From positions 10,456,129-10,520,128 of the forward strand of contig OZ025241.1 of assembly GCA_964019155.1 (NCBI GenBank): a stretch of 64,000 bases of DNA, in the 5' to 3' direction. The stretch comes from Osedax fenrisi. Taxonomy: Eukaryota > Annelida > Polychaeta > Sabellida > Siboglinidae. The notes below the pieces were generated by a model that searched no databases, had not been told where the DNA came from, and worked only from the letters and a program-made list of their open reading frames with translations. Below, one piece after another: positions 1 through 10,806 of the stretch. Position 1 is the first letter of the stretch, and each line of letters begins with the position of its first letter. The position numbers were made by a program, and so were the translations under genes.

Positions 1-10
1 ATCACGTGAC

Positions 11-240
11 AGTCTTATAAGTAGGTCACACCATCGTATCAGGTTATAAGCGTATACCATTACGTCAGTATTCGGGATTGTGGTTATAACCTCGTATCGC
101 GTCGTATTACGGTACATCATCCGAAAGGCAGTGTTATCGTGAATCTATAAATAGTATATATCAGATACACACACACATATAACTAGGTGTATCGAGTGAT
201 CTAATATAACTCGCGCGTTTCCAAAATCAAAACGGCCCGA
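11..240. repeat. 230-bp direct repeat, upstream copy
   Basis: This block aligns without gaps to 3732-3961. I count 16 substitutions, so the two are about 93% identical. The LINE lies exactly between them. Conserved inside are a CRE-like TTACGTCAGT and a TATA-like TATAAATAG (146-154). The bases just before it (2-10, TCACGTGAC) match the E-box that follows the downstream copy. It may be a duplicated promoter-proximal segment or an unusually long target-site duplication. Confidence 0.9.
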
Positions 241-959
241 TTGGGTTTTAATGGGATGTGGTACGATCGGGCAGACACAATAGTGGGGGCCTCTTATACC
301 TGTGACAAAAGTTAAATCCCCATCCAAGTCCTACCTCCACCCTCACTCGGTAGACCCTGTTTAAACTAACGGAGGAGGTCGAACGCGTCTCGTTCAGCGC
401 GTCAAATCTGGCACTAAGTCCCCGCTACTGACTTGTAGTCGACTCGGGAGAGCCAACATCTATGGGGGTACACCCAAAAAGAAAAACACAACTTGGCCGG
501 TTGTAAGCGATCGATTATCCTCAGTAGCAGCAGTGTAATTATTGTAAGAAGCGGATCAACCTATTACATGGTCAACGACAAATCCATCCTAACTCCGAGG
601 CATTGTGTAAACCCATACATTGCTCGGATACCTCACTAAAGTAGGCAACGGGAAACCACTCTAGTCTCATCCCAAGAAAACAACCATGACAGCTATATAC
701 AAAACGCTATATAGTTGAAGAATGAGTCCCCCAGGTTGGACGACTTTAATATTACTATTGGGGAAGGGTATTCCACTATCAAATATACGAATAAGTGCAA
801 CGAGGATGACGTTGATGCTCTAACGCCGAAAGGACGAACATCAATCGAGAATAGTGCAACGAAAAGGACAGTGGAAAGCCATAGAATAACAAAAGAAAGA
901 GTGAGAACGTCAGAACATTAAATAATGGTAATTTCTTAGTAGTCAAGAGAGAAATGTAA

Positions 960-1804
960 ATGATTGATGAGGATCTGCCAGGAATTAGTGAGATGAAATG
1001 GACAGGAATGGGACACTTTACGTCAGATGAACATGAAATCTATTATTGTGGACAGGAGAACTTAAAACGTAATGGAGTGGCATTTATATGTAATAATAAA
1101 ATCCGAAGATGTGTGATGGGTTTTAACCCAGTAAATTACAGAATTACCACAATACGCAAACAGTGTAAACCCATAAACATAACTGTAGTTCAAGTATACG
1201 CCCCGACATCCAGTTCAGAGGAAGAGGATATAGAAACTTTTAATAAGACAGTACAATCTGTAATAGACCAGATACCTCATGGAGATAGTCTTTATATTAT
1301 AGGAGACTGGAACGCTAAGGTTGGAAAAGATATATCAAATGGCATTACTGGTAACTTTGGTCTGGGGAGAGAAACGAGCGAGGTGATCAACTTGTAGAAT
1401 TGTGTAGTAGAAATGACCTTCGAATCATGAATACATTCTCCAAGTTGCACCCACGGAGGCTTTATACATGGAGATCGCCGGACAAAATTACTAGAAACCA
1501 AATTGATTATATTGTATGTAATACTAGATGGAAAAGCAGTATAAAGCGAGTTACAACACTGCCTGTAGCTGATTGTGGAACTGACTATAATTTTCTAATA
1601 GTAGACATCAAGATCGAACTCAAACAAATACAACGATCAAAGCAAACTCCAATATATGAAGTTGAAAAAATCGGACTTGACTACGGTGTAGAGATAAAAA
1701 ATAGGTTTAATGAGCTTACAATAAAAGATAGAGAACCTGAAGAACTCTGGAATCATATTCGAAATATACTAAAAGAGACAGCGTATAAAAAGGTCCCAAA
1801 GTAA
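960..1804 (+). pseudogene. broken AP-like endonuclease domain of LINE-A
   Basis: Two adjoining reading frames (960-1397 and 1400-1804) together read as an endonuclease/exonuclease/phosphatase domain. The first holds the catalytic Glu context GISEMKW, the QVYAPT strand and the GDWNAKVGK motif. The second holds YTWRSPD and the IDYIV strand. The family normally carries a GERNERGDQLVE-type segment, and this spans a frameshift near 1370. The terminal SDH-type motif, which supplies the catalytic His, reads GTDYNFL here, so the His is replaced by Tyr. In the family this domain nicks target DNA to prime reverse transcription. This copy should be inactive both by frame and by catalytic residue. Confidence 0.8.
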
Positions 1805-2224
1805 AAAGAAAGAAAGTTTCAAAATGGCTATCTGAGGAAGCTTTAAAAATTGCACAAGAGCGAAAGGAAATGCGAGGTAAAGGAAAATATGAATAATATA
1901 GAAAGCTAATAGCAGCCTTCCAGAAGAAATCAAGTCAGGATAAAGAACAAAGCATCATAAATAAATATAAACAAATTGAAGATAATAACAAAATGAGTAA
2001 AACAAGAGACCTGTTTAAAGAAATAAAAGAGATGACAGGATCACGCAGCTCAAGTTGTAGTGCTATGAAACTAGGTACTGGAAGAGTGGTTTCATAAGAA
2101 AAGGATATAAAAAATAGATGGCAACAGTATACAGAAAATCTATACTGAAAAGATCCTAATATAAATGATATTTTTAATGAGAATTTATATGAGGACGAAC
2201 CTGATATATTAGAAATAGATGTAA

Positions 2225-3726
2225 AGAAGCAATCCGACATATATATAATAGAAAAGCTCCTGGCTGCGACGGAATACCTATATAATTCATAAAAGCAGAA
2301 GGTTATGAGGTTATAAGAGTCACGACGAGTATGTGCAATAGTATTTGGAAAACAAAGATATGGCCAAATGACTGAAAGAAATAAATATTTGTTCCTATTT
2401 ACAAAAAGGGCGATAATAAAGAATATTGAAACTGCAGGACAATCGCCTTAATATCACATGCAAGTAAGATACCTCAGAGAATATTGCAGAATAGACTTGA
2501 GAACTTTCTCATCCATCAACTACCAATAAAACAAGCCGGGTTTCGAATAGGTAGAGGAACTATTGTTCTCTATAGAGACAGCATTGCTAACTTGAGATGA
2601 ATGATGGAAAAACTAGAGATCATCAAAGAGAACTCTTCATGTGCTTCATTGACTACAAAAATGCATTCGACTGTGTAGATCATCAAAGACTATTGTGCAC
2701 TCTCAAAGATATGGGAGTACCCGAGCATCTGATAGTGGTGCTGAGAAATCTATTCACAAATCAAGAATCGACTGTAAGGATAGAGTATGGTGAAACAAGC
2801 CACATCCCGATTGGTAAAGGAGAACGACAAGGATGCATCCTATCTCCATTGCTATTCAATATCTATGCAGAAAGACTAATGCGAGATGTCATGGAAAAGT
2901 GGGATAAAGCATCAGTATAGGTGGAAGGAAAGGTACAAACCTTAGATATGCTAACGACAATATATTGATAGCAGAAACAATAGATGATTTCACAGAACTA
3001 ATTACAAAAGTCAAAAGAACAAGCGAAGAAACCGGTTATATTTAAATGTCAAGAAAACAAAGGTGATGACTACAGGTAAATTGGATCATATAATATTAGA
3101 TGATAACAATATCGAATTGGTTGATATATCTGAATTGAGTTATCTTCCTGGGAGTCCTAATTACAAATGATGGAGTTACCGATATGGAGCTACGAAGAAG
3201 GCTGGTAATGGGAAAATGTGCCATGGGAAGTCTGAAACGTATATTCAAAGATAGAGGCATTAGACTAACGACAACAATAATGATTGTACAAACACTGGTA
3301 TTTCCTATTATCCTTTATGGAGCAGAAACCTGGGCTACAAAAAGGCAGATAGGAAAACAATTGATGCTTTTGAACTACGGTGCTGGAGGAAACTGCTCGG
3401 AGTTACCTACTTAGATAGGAAGAGAAATACTGAGATAAATGATAAAATACAACCTAAAATAATGCTCGAATCCAGAATTAACAAGGCTGCCTATTTTTTT
3501 CGGACACGTTGTTAGATCAGATATGATGGAATTGCAAATGATGCTGGGAAGAATGGAAGGTCGGCGAGGAAGAGGCAGACCACATTACACCTGGCTAGAC
3601 AATATAAAAAAATATCTCTCTAAAGATATTACGAATCTCCGACTAGATGCTAGAGACAGAGCGGGATGGAGAATAGCTACCATGGATGTCGCCAGGGGTC
3701 GGTTTCGACTCGACGGTACAAGGTAA
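2225..3726 (+). pseudogene. broken reverse transcriptase of LINE-A
   Basis: Recognisable blocks occur in order but in different frames. RKAPGCDGIP is near 2245, followed by a stop. WPNDWKK, ending in a stop, is near 2365. Motif A is FIDYKNAFDCVDH in 2597-2920, and the RQGCILSPLLFN fingers/palm block is in the same frame. Motif C is near 2947 after a one-base frame change. Motif C, normally YADD, reads YAND here, so one of the two catalytic aspartates is lost. Further on are an ILYGAETWA block (3184-3414) and the basic tail GRRGRGRPHYTWLDNI with an ARDRAGW block (3523-3726). In the family this enzyme copies the element RNA into the genome. The copy is a clear pseudogene. Confidence 0.85.
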
Positions 3727-3731
3727 GGTAA

Positions 3732-3961
3732 AGTCTTGTAAGTAGGCCACACTATCATGTCAGGTTATAAGCGTATACCATTACGTCAGTATTCGGGATT
3801 GTGGTTATAACCTCGTATCGCGTTGTATTACGGTACATCATCCGAAAAGCAATGTTCTCGTGAATCTATAAATAGAATATATCAGATACACACTCACATA
3901 TAACTAGGTGTATCGAGTAATCTAATGTAATTCGCGCGTTTCCGAAATCAAAACGACCCGA
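3732..3961. repeat. 230-bp direct repeat, downstream copy
   Basis: Gap-free partner of 11-240. Its TATA-like TATAAATAG lies at 3867-3875 and the CRE-like TTACGTCAGT is unchanged from the other copy. It runs directly into the receptor promoter, so it is probably the ancestral upstream region of the gene. Confidence 0.9.
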
Positions 3962-3971
3962 CGTTATCCGA

Positions 3972-4046
3972 TGACTCATTCACGACACGCGTCACGTGAC
4001 TACGACACGCGTCACGTGACCTCACCGCCTCCGCCGCGTATATAAA
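3972..4046 (+). promoter_or_regulatory. receptor core promoter: AP-1 site, two tandem E-boxes, TATA box
   Basis: TGACTCA at 3972-3978 is a consensus AP-1 site. A unit ACGACACGCGTCACGTGAC occurs twice in tandem (3982-4000 and 4002-4020). Each copy ends in GTCACGTGAC, a full palindromic E-box of the USF/MITF/TFEB type (core CACGTG at 3993-3998 and 4013-4018). TATATAAA at 4039-4046 is a good TATA box, which would place transcription start near 4070, about 20 bp before the first ATG. Factor identity is inferred from motif knowledge only. Confidence 0.7.
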
Positions 4047-4090
4047 CATCCGGTGGACGTGGCGATCTCTCGTTATACTAGTGAGCGCGC

Positions 4091-4525
4091 ATGTCGGTAG
4101 CCGAATCTCGAGTGCGTATGTCAGCGCATGCGCGTCTGCTGCTGCTAGTCGTGCTATGTCCGGCGGTACTGACCACCGGAAGTCAGCCCTACTACAGCGG
4201 CGACGTACAGACAGTAGGCCGTTACTATAGTAACGCTACGAACGGTACAGATCAGCTTCCGCTGGAGAATGTTCATAATACGGACGTTAACGGTACCTCC
4301 CGCGAACCGCTTATAACCGGTTCTTATATCTATAACGATTCTACGGCGGAGGCGGTGACCCTATCGGCGTGGGATGGTACTAAATCCGGAGCGCAGCGCG
4401 CCTGGCGAGTGATTCAGATACTAATCTCGGTCGTCGGCTTCTCCCTGAACGGCATAGCTCTGGCGGCGTTCTTATTACACGGTAATAGCTTCACTAAATC
4501 TCTGAGGAATCTTCTAGCACATCAA
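4091..4525 (+). CDS. class A GPCR, exon 1: signal peptide, N-terminus, TM1
   Basis: Exon 1 encodes residues 1-145. An Arg/Ala/His-rich start followed by a Leu/Val run (about residues 16-28) looks like a signal peptide. Met10 (4118) is an alternative start that would give a more typical one. The extracellular region has four N-glycosylation sequons (N48, N51, N67, N82). TM1 runs about 105-130 with the class A Asn as N120 in the context SLNGIALAAF. The exon ends in SLRNLLAHQ just before an ATCAA/GTTTGT donor, phase 0. Codons are GC-rich against an AT-rich background. The ligand is unknown. Family assignment rests on the joined exons, not on this one alone. Confidence 0.9.
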
Positions 4526-4555
4526 GTTTGTACGCGGTGATGATCAATATATGTA

Positions 4556-4608
<53 letters not shown>

Positions 4609-5404
4609 GGTTGATCGATTTTTTTTAATCGGTTTTTTTTATTCGGTTTTTTTAGTTTTTTTGATTTTTGTATACAAAATTATTGATATATATATTAATT
4701 TTAATATTATATCATTTAAAATTAGTATACATATCAATAATACTAGTATATATTACGTATATTATATAAATTATACCTTATAATTTTAAATTATATGGCA
4801 GTGTTATTGGTTTTTATCGTTTTTAAAAAAACCAACAAATCAAAAAAACCAAAAAAACTAAAACAAACAAAATAAAAATCAACAACCCTATCAATATTAT
4901 TAATAATTGTATAGATTATGTGTATTAATTAAATGTATTCATTTAATAAACAAGCCTGGTCGAAAGAAAAATATAATTTGGATAGAATTTACTGAATCCT
5001 TGTATACATTATACTACACTACCTTTTAATATAATATACACGAAATATCTAATAATAATCATATAATTTTAGAAGTATTTATTACAATTAACATTGAATA
5101 TAACGATTTATTAATAATAATTATTTAATAAATAAAAATATCAATATTATTCAAAAAAAACCAAAAATACCAAATAAACCAAATACACCGTAATAAAACC
5201 AATAACCCTGATATACATATACTATAGTCTCTTTTAAATGTATGCAACGTTCACGAACATTCGCCATTATATTTAATTACGTCTATTAGGAGGCCCCGCG
5301 GGTAAGGACAAGTCTATTAATGCTCGAGAGCTTAACGGGTAGCTATTGCTATAGCATTACATTTATTTCTACATAACATCGTTAACATATGAATTAGTTA
5401 TAAC

Positions 5405-5442
<38 letters not shown>

Positions 5443-6070
5443 AAAATAATCTAAACAGTCGCATTTTTAACCCTACGTAATTTTTTAACTATTTGGATGT
5501 AACATTTAACAACATTTAAATACATATTAGTTATAGTAATTTATACAACTTCCTTCGATAGGCGTAATTCGAAGACGAAATATATAATATTACCATTATT
5601 ATTATTATTATTTTACTGTATTTATGACATTTTGATAATCTATATTAGGCAATGTATTTAGCCTATATTCTATAGACATTACCAAATATATAGTCGATAA
5701 AAAAATGTGTGTGTATCATATATAGGTATCATATTATATTGTGCGTCATACCGTATATCATATTTCCTATATTTATATTTATTCGTATATTATATAGTGT
5801 ATATTACTATTCGACATTATAATCTATTAAAAGTAACGTAGCCTATTTATTAGAATTAATATATATGTATTGTAAAGGGTAATTAATAAATACATGTATT
5901 ATTACATGTATTTAATACTGCAGTAAGTAATCATTCGTATAATTATTTTAAAATATGTTTGTATTCATATTTATTGATAAAATATAAAATATGTATTATA
6001 TTGTATATATATAAATATTCATATACAATAGGTCAATTATAATTATATATATGTATATACATTGATACAG
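4526..6070 (+). other. intron 1 (phase 0)
   Basis: Begins GTTTGT and ends TACAG. It contains a (TA)n tract at about 4558-4605, a TIR-like element at 4606-5210, a second (TA)n at about 5408-5440, an ATT run near 5595 and otherwise unassigned AT-rich sequence. I see no further coding signal. Confidence 0.8.
4606..5210. repeat. candidate MITE with CAGGGTT ends and A/T-run arms
   Basis: The left end CAGGGTTGATCGATTTT and the right end AACCAATAACCCTG are inverted relatives sharing CAGGGTT. A second internal end-like block, ATCAACAACCCT, lies near 4880. Long T runs on the left are mirrored by A runs on the right. CAGGG termini suggest hAT, but flanking TA repeats hide any target-site duplication. 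Confidence 0.45.
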
Positions 6071-6187
6071 GCACTGCTGGATTCGGGCCTATGTTTAATG
6101 GGCGTCATACAGTTATCTCAGAAAGCAATGTGGACAACATCATGGCCTCTGTTTGACTCTGTAGTTTGCTATATGTGGCATACGCAG
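6071..6187 (+). CDS. class A GPCR, exon 2: TM2, loop 1, start of TM3
   Basis: This 39-codon exon starts after GATACAG and ends before GTTAGG, phase 0 on both sides. It encodes ALLDSGLCLMGVIQL, in which the Asp (residue 149 of the joined protein) sits at the highly conserved TM2 sodium-site position. A Trp-containing first extracellular loop follows. Next is SVVCYMWHTQ, whose Cys (178) is the usual TM3 partner of the loop-2 disulfide. The join NLLAHQ+ALLDSG restores a normal TM2, and the exit into exon 3 restores TM3. The exon is too short to be found by ORF length. The support is frame, splice sites and motif continuity. Confidence 0.88.
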
Positions 6188-6850
6188 GTTAGGATGTGTA
6201 CTGTTAAACCCCTTCATATAGGAAACCTCGTTATAAGAATAATATCACTATAGATAAAAAAAATATTGTTTTTAGCTGGAATTATATATATACGATAAAA
6301 TATCGTATATAATAAAGAAATTCGTATATAATAAAATCATTGATGTAAGAAAAAAATAGTTAAAAGAGTTAGCAATTGCTAATAATTAATTAAACTTATA
6401 ATTAGTTAAGAATACAACTATAACAAATAACCCATCTATAATACATCTATTCTATCTTTATAATACCTCTTTAAGACCTCTATATACTATTATTTCAAAC
6501 TATTTTAAGTTTTCGCATTTTATTTTAAAGATTACCTACAAAATGAATGATAATATTGTATATTCAATGACCACGCAGAGAGACGAGTATCGCGCACATT
6601 ACCTGTAGTCATATAGCTAAAGATGATTGTCTCTCTAGCTCTATATGCGTGTAGTATATCATTATTGAATATACTCACAACGGGCGATAATGCCATGACA
6701 TCACTACAATAGACCTCAATTATCGACAACACTGGTATACCGAATGCTATTGACGATCGCTGTTCGTCGATTAGCGAGAGCGCACGATACTGTTAATTAG
6801 CGTATAAGCCCACATATTAACATATATACAACCACACACGGTGCCGAGTA

Positions 6851-6896
6851 TTGTGTGTGTGTGCGTGTGTGTGTGCGTGTGTGTGTGTGTGTGCGT
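6851..6896. repeat. (GT)n microsatellite with GC interruptions
   Basis: About 46 bases of GTGTGT with periodic GC substitutions. It is one of the few long dinucleotide tracts in the window that is not TA. Confidence 0.9.
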
Positions 6897-6961
6897 TAGA
6901 TGTTAACTAGAGCGTTACTGCAATTACGTAATCGTGTAATAAGTACAGATAATAGTTGACA

Positions 6962-6991
<30 letters not shown>

Positions 6992-7006
<15 letters not shown>

Positions 7007-7286
7007 ATTTATTTATTGAAATCACAAAATATATATATATTGAATACGATATAAATAGTGGATACAAATGGACCCCTCAATAAGTCATAGACTTATACAT
7101 GTTAAAATAACTGTGAGGGGCTCCGGACAATACATTACAAATAGTCAACAAAAATTGTGTGTGTTTTGATTTATCGTTTATTAAGTTATTAAGTTATTGA
7201 TAACACAAGAGAATAATACGAACTGCCTGGAGTCGAATCCGGTACCTCTGGCTTACCATAGTTGTTCCACTGAGCCACAGACCCCA
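6992..7286 (-). mobile_element. tRNA-derived SINE family 1 (full-length copy)
   Basis: Read on the minus strand, the head carries a perfect A-box TGGCTCAGTGG (complement of 7267-7277) and a B-box-like GGATTCGACTCC (complement of 7229-7240). It has the spacing of a tRNA gene and is followed by a unique body and an AAT/ATT-rich 3' tail. Relatives lie at 35507-35861, 39484-39632 and 26906-26960. A short (TA)n tract lies on each side. RNA polymerase III transcription is inferred from the boxes. Confidence 0.8.
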
Positions 7287-7289
7287 TAC

Positions 7290-7335
<46 letters not shown>

Positions 7336-7572
7336 ACACAATTCATATACATAATTTCGTAATTTGTATTAAATACTCATATCAAAGTAAAACATAGTTA
7401 TAAAAAATAAAATATATTACCATCATATTTATCTAATAGAGGGCGTTACCGTATCATGTTGAAAACGTGTCAACAATTTAAATAATAATGTTAAACATTT
7501 AATTATAAAATTCAGTGAACTAAATCAAAAATTAATATAATTATTATAATAAAAAATCGTTTAATATCCTAC

Positions 7573-7616
<44 letters not shown>

Positions 7617-7621
<5 letters not shown>

Positions 7622-9375
7622 TATTATACATATAAATGCACGAAGTTTAGTAAAGCATTTCGATGATATAATATTATTATTAGATTCTTGCTCTTTTAAA
7701 TTTAACATTATTGTTATAACTGAAACATGGTTACATGATTTCAATAAAGACTTATATAACATTGACACATATAATTGTACACATGTAATTCGAAAAAATA
7801 AATCTATAAAAAATCTAAATATAGGAGGTGGTGTTTCTATATATATACAAGAACATTTAAATTTCAACACATTAGATAATTTAACTTATTCAATGCCAGA
7901 TTTTGTAGACATAGTTAGTATATCAATGCTTATAAATAATAAACAAACTATAATTAGTGGGATATATAAATCTCCTAATTCTGATATTAAACATTTTAGT
8001 GATTTTATTTATAATAATTTTAGTGATTTTTCAGTCAAAGGTGATTTATTTTTAGTTGGTGATTTTAATGTTAATATTTTAATTAAAAATAGTAATAATG
8101 ATTCTTTCATTGATACCATTTTCAGTATGGGTTGTTTTCCACTAGTAACTAAGCCGACCAGATATGGTAATAGTATTAATTCACTAATTGATAACATTTA
8201 TTGTAATATAACTTATAAACCAGTAAGTAATGGAATTGTATTTAGTGATATCAGTGATCACCTACCAATTTTTGTAATATATGACATTTCAAATAAAATT
8301 AATACAAAATATAATACATATAAATATATCAGAAAACTAAATGGTCATACAATACATAAATTTAAATGTAGTATTAATGCTTTTGATTGGAAATATATCT
8401 ATTCTGATATGGACTTAGAATTATTATATGATAAGTTAATTAATGATTTAGTAGAATTATTTAATTTAAATTGTCCTATTATAAAAGTTAAAGAAAAAAA
8501 TAAAAATAATAAACCATGGTTATACAATAGTCTGATTAAATGTATAAATAAAAAAAACAAAATGTATAAAAAAATGATTAAAAATAAATCATTTACAAAA
8601 ATAAATTATTATAAAAAATATAAAAACATACTTACATCATTATTACGCTTATCTGAAAAATTATATTATTCAAATAAAATAAATAATAATAAAAATAATA
8701 TTAAGTATACATGGTCAATTATTAATAATTTAATTAATCCTAATTTAGGTAAAAAAGGTAATAATTCTAATTCTCCGAATGCTAATGAATTTAACACATT
8801 CTTTAGTAATATAGGTATTAACTTATCTGAAAAAATATCTTCACCATCTCTTGATAATGATATTTATAAAACTATGCAAGGTAATAATAAAAATTCATTA
8901 TTTTTTACACAAATTTCAATTTATGAAATTTTGAATGAGGTACCCAATTCTAAAAGTAAATCTAGTACAGATGTTACTGATTTTAGTATGTTTATCATTA
9001 AGGAAATTATTTTAGAAATAAGTCCTTTATTAAAACACGTATTCAATAGGTCACTAGCTGAAGGTATTTTCCCTAATGTTTTAAAAAAAGCTAAAGTTAT
9101 TCCAATTTTTAAATCTGGAGACAAATCATTAGCTGAGAATTATAGACCAATATCCTTACTGCCACAAATTTCAAAAATATTTGAGAAACTAATTAAAAGC
9201 AGGATTTCAAATTTTTTAAATAAATTTAATATATTAAATGATAATCAATATGGTTTCAGAAAGAATTTATCTACAACTGATGCATTGTCTGATGTATTAG
9301 AATCAGTTAATACAAATTTAGAAAATTTAGAGAACTGTGCTATTGTTTCAATAGATTTACGCAAAGCCTTTGAAA
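7617..9375 (+). pseudogene. LINE-B ORF2, 5' part: endonuclease and start of reverse transcriptase
   Basis: The frame is open well upstream of the first ATG (7893), from 7617. It reads SIIHINARSL, then KFNIIVITETW (catalytic Glu), GDFNVNI, LIDNIYC and DISDHLPIF, so all endonuclease catalytic motifs look intact. The reverse transcriptase begins with SSTDVTDFS, IFKSGDKSLAENYRPISLLP, NQYGFRKNLSTTDA and motif A SIDLRKAFE, where the hAT element interrupts it. The paralogous minus-strand copy at 45724-46869 aligns over the endonuclease. Extremely Asn/Ile/Lys-rich codon use contrasts with the GC-rich receptor exons. Confidence 0.88.
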
Positions 9376-10767
9376 CAGGGCCGGCTTAAGCATACTATGG
9401 GCCCCGGGCAAAAAAAACGTACGGGCCCCATAGGAATTTCATAACATATTAAATAGGCCATTCTAGAAATAACAAATATCTATAACACTTCAATTTATTT
9501 GTATATAAATATATATATATATATAAATGATGTAGTATTATTCTATTATGCGTGATCAAATTATGTAAATATATTTATAATCTTTAAACATTTTTGTTTT
9601 TTCATATCTATATACATGTATCGTGTGAAGGAGGTCCCATTTAAGATACGTATAATATATAGAGGGTGTATTATTCACGCTATGGATGTAAATAGATATT
9701 ACGGTACTCACTTACAATCATTGCAATGTAATATTTTATAATTTATAAATTTTATTTTAAGTTTAGAGAAGCTTCTCTCTCAAGTTTAATTATTTACCAT
9801 TAAATATATTAGGATGAAAATGTCTACAATTGGATATATCTAGCCCATCATATATATTAATATTGGTATAGTCCATTCCTTTGAGGTGTATATCAATATG
9901 ATATAATATATGTGTAATACTAAATTATCGTATATACTAATCATCTTAATTGAATAAATACCTTTACTCTAGTAATGTAGTATGTTAACATATTATTTAA
10001 CATATATAATATCAGATATAAATTATGTAATTTTGGGAAATCCACAAGATACTGTTCTAATAAAATCTGCTTGTGATGACTATATTATATTCGATAATGC
10101 TTTTAATAAAACATATTATATTCTTCTTTAATATAGATGTTAATATATTCTTTATTTAGTTTGGATAAATAAATTATATTTATTTGGGATAAAAGCAAAT
10201 AATATTGCTACAATTGTCGAAGATTGAACGGCATTTTGCCAAACCAGATTTAAGGAATGTACAGCGCGGGTATGGCCCATATCGTATGGGGATCCATATT
10301 GACAATGGACTATGGTATATTATGATATCGTTCATTTTATTGAATATTCCATATATATTGCTGGATTTTTCATAACTTTGAGCTCTGTAATCTATTATAT
10401 TTATATTATTATTTAAACAAATTCTATGAAATCAATTTCTACATATTGACCAATGTGATAATAAATCTCTAGTTAAGATTATTAACGTACATAAATAAAT
10501 AACTATATAATAATACCTAAATTGGTTTATATGACGATGACTATTAACGTACATACATGTGATATATCTGGAATTGAGTACACTGATAAATAATATTATA
10601 TTTTTAATTTTATATTTCTTCAATTATTAAGTTATCAGTGATAACTTATCACCTGTTCTCAAATAAGAATATCGTCATTATGTGTATTTAGATATAAATA
10701 TATAGATGATGGTGGTGTAAATCTAAACATTCAGTTGTAAGTATAGTTGAATAATTGTAAAAATGCC

Positions 10768-10806
<39 letters not shown>

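Larger units (their letters stand above)
241..3731 (+). mobile_element. degenerate RTE-like non-LTR retrotransposon (LINE-A)
   Basis: The element fills the interval between the two 230-bp repeats. It has roughly 470 bp of apparent 5' untranslated sequence, an AP-type endonuclease, a reverse transcriptase and the C-terminal basic GRRGRGRP segment, then ends in a short GGTAA-type tandem tail. The order and the C-terminal motif resemble animal RTE/BovB-like elements often annotated as endonuclease-reverse transcriptase. The clade is inferred by eye. Multiple frameshifts, stops and lost catalytic residues show it is dead. Its base composition is less AT-rich than the introns downstream. Confidence 0.8.

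Noticed and set aside
6532..6732. Minus-strand 66-residue frame with slightly higher GC
   Set aside because: No motif, no splice context, and it lies in intron 2 on the opposite strand. It may be part of an imperfect inverted repeat (TGATAATATTG/TATCATTATTG).
7197..7397. Plus-strand frame with a long IYIYIY run
   Set aside because: It reads through a SINE head and a (TA)n tract. The Ile-Tyr run is only the translation of TATATA. The same holds for the frames at 13579-13983 (5' part), 16600-16902, 21919-22110, 28890-29123, 30027-30221 (3' part), 32946-33252, 42023-42271 and 44100-44369.
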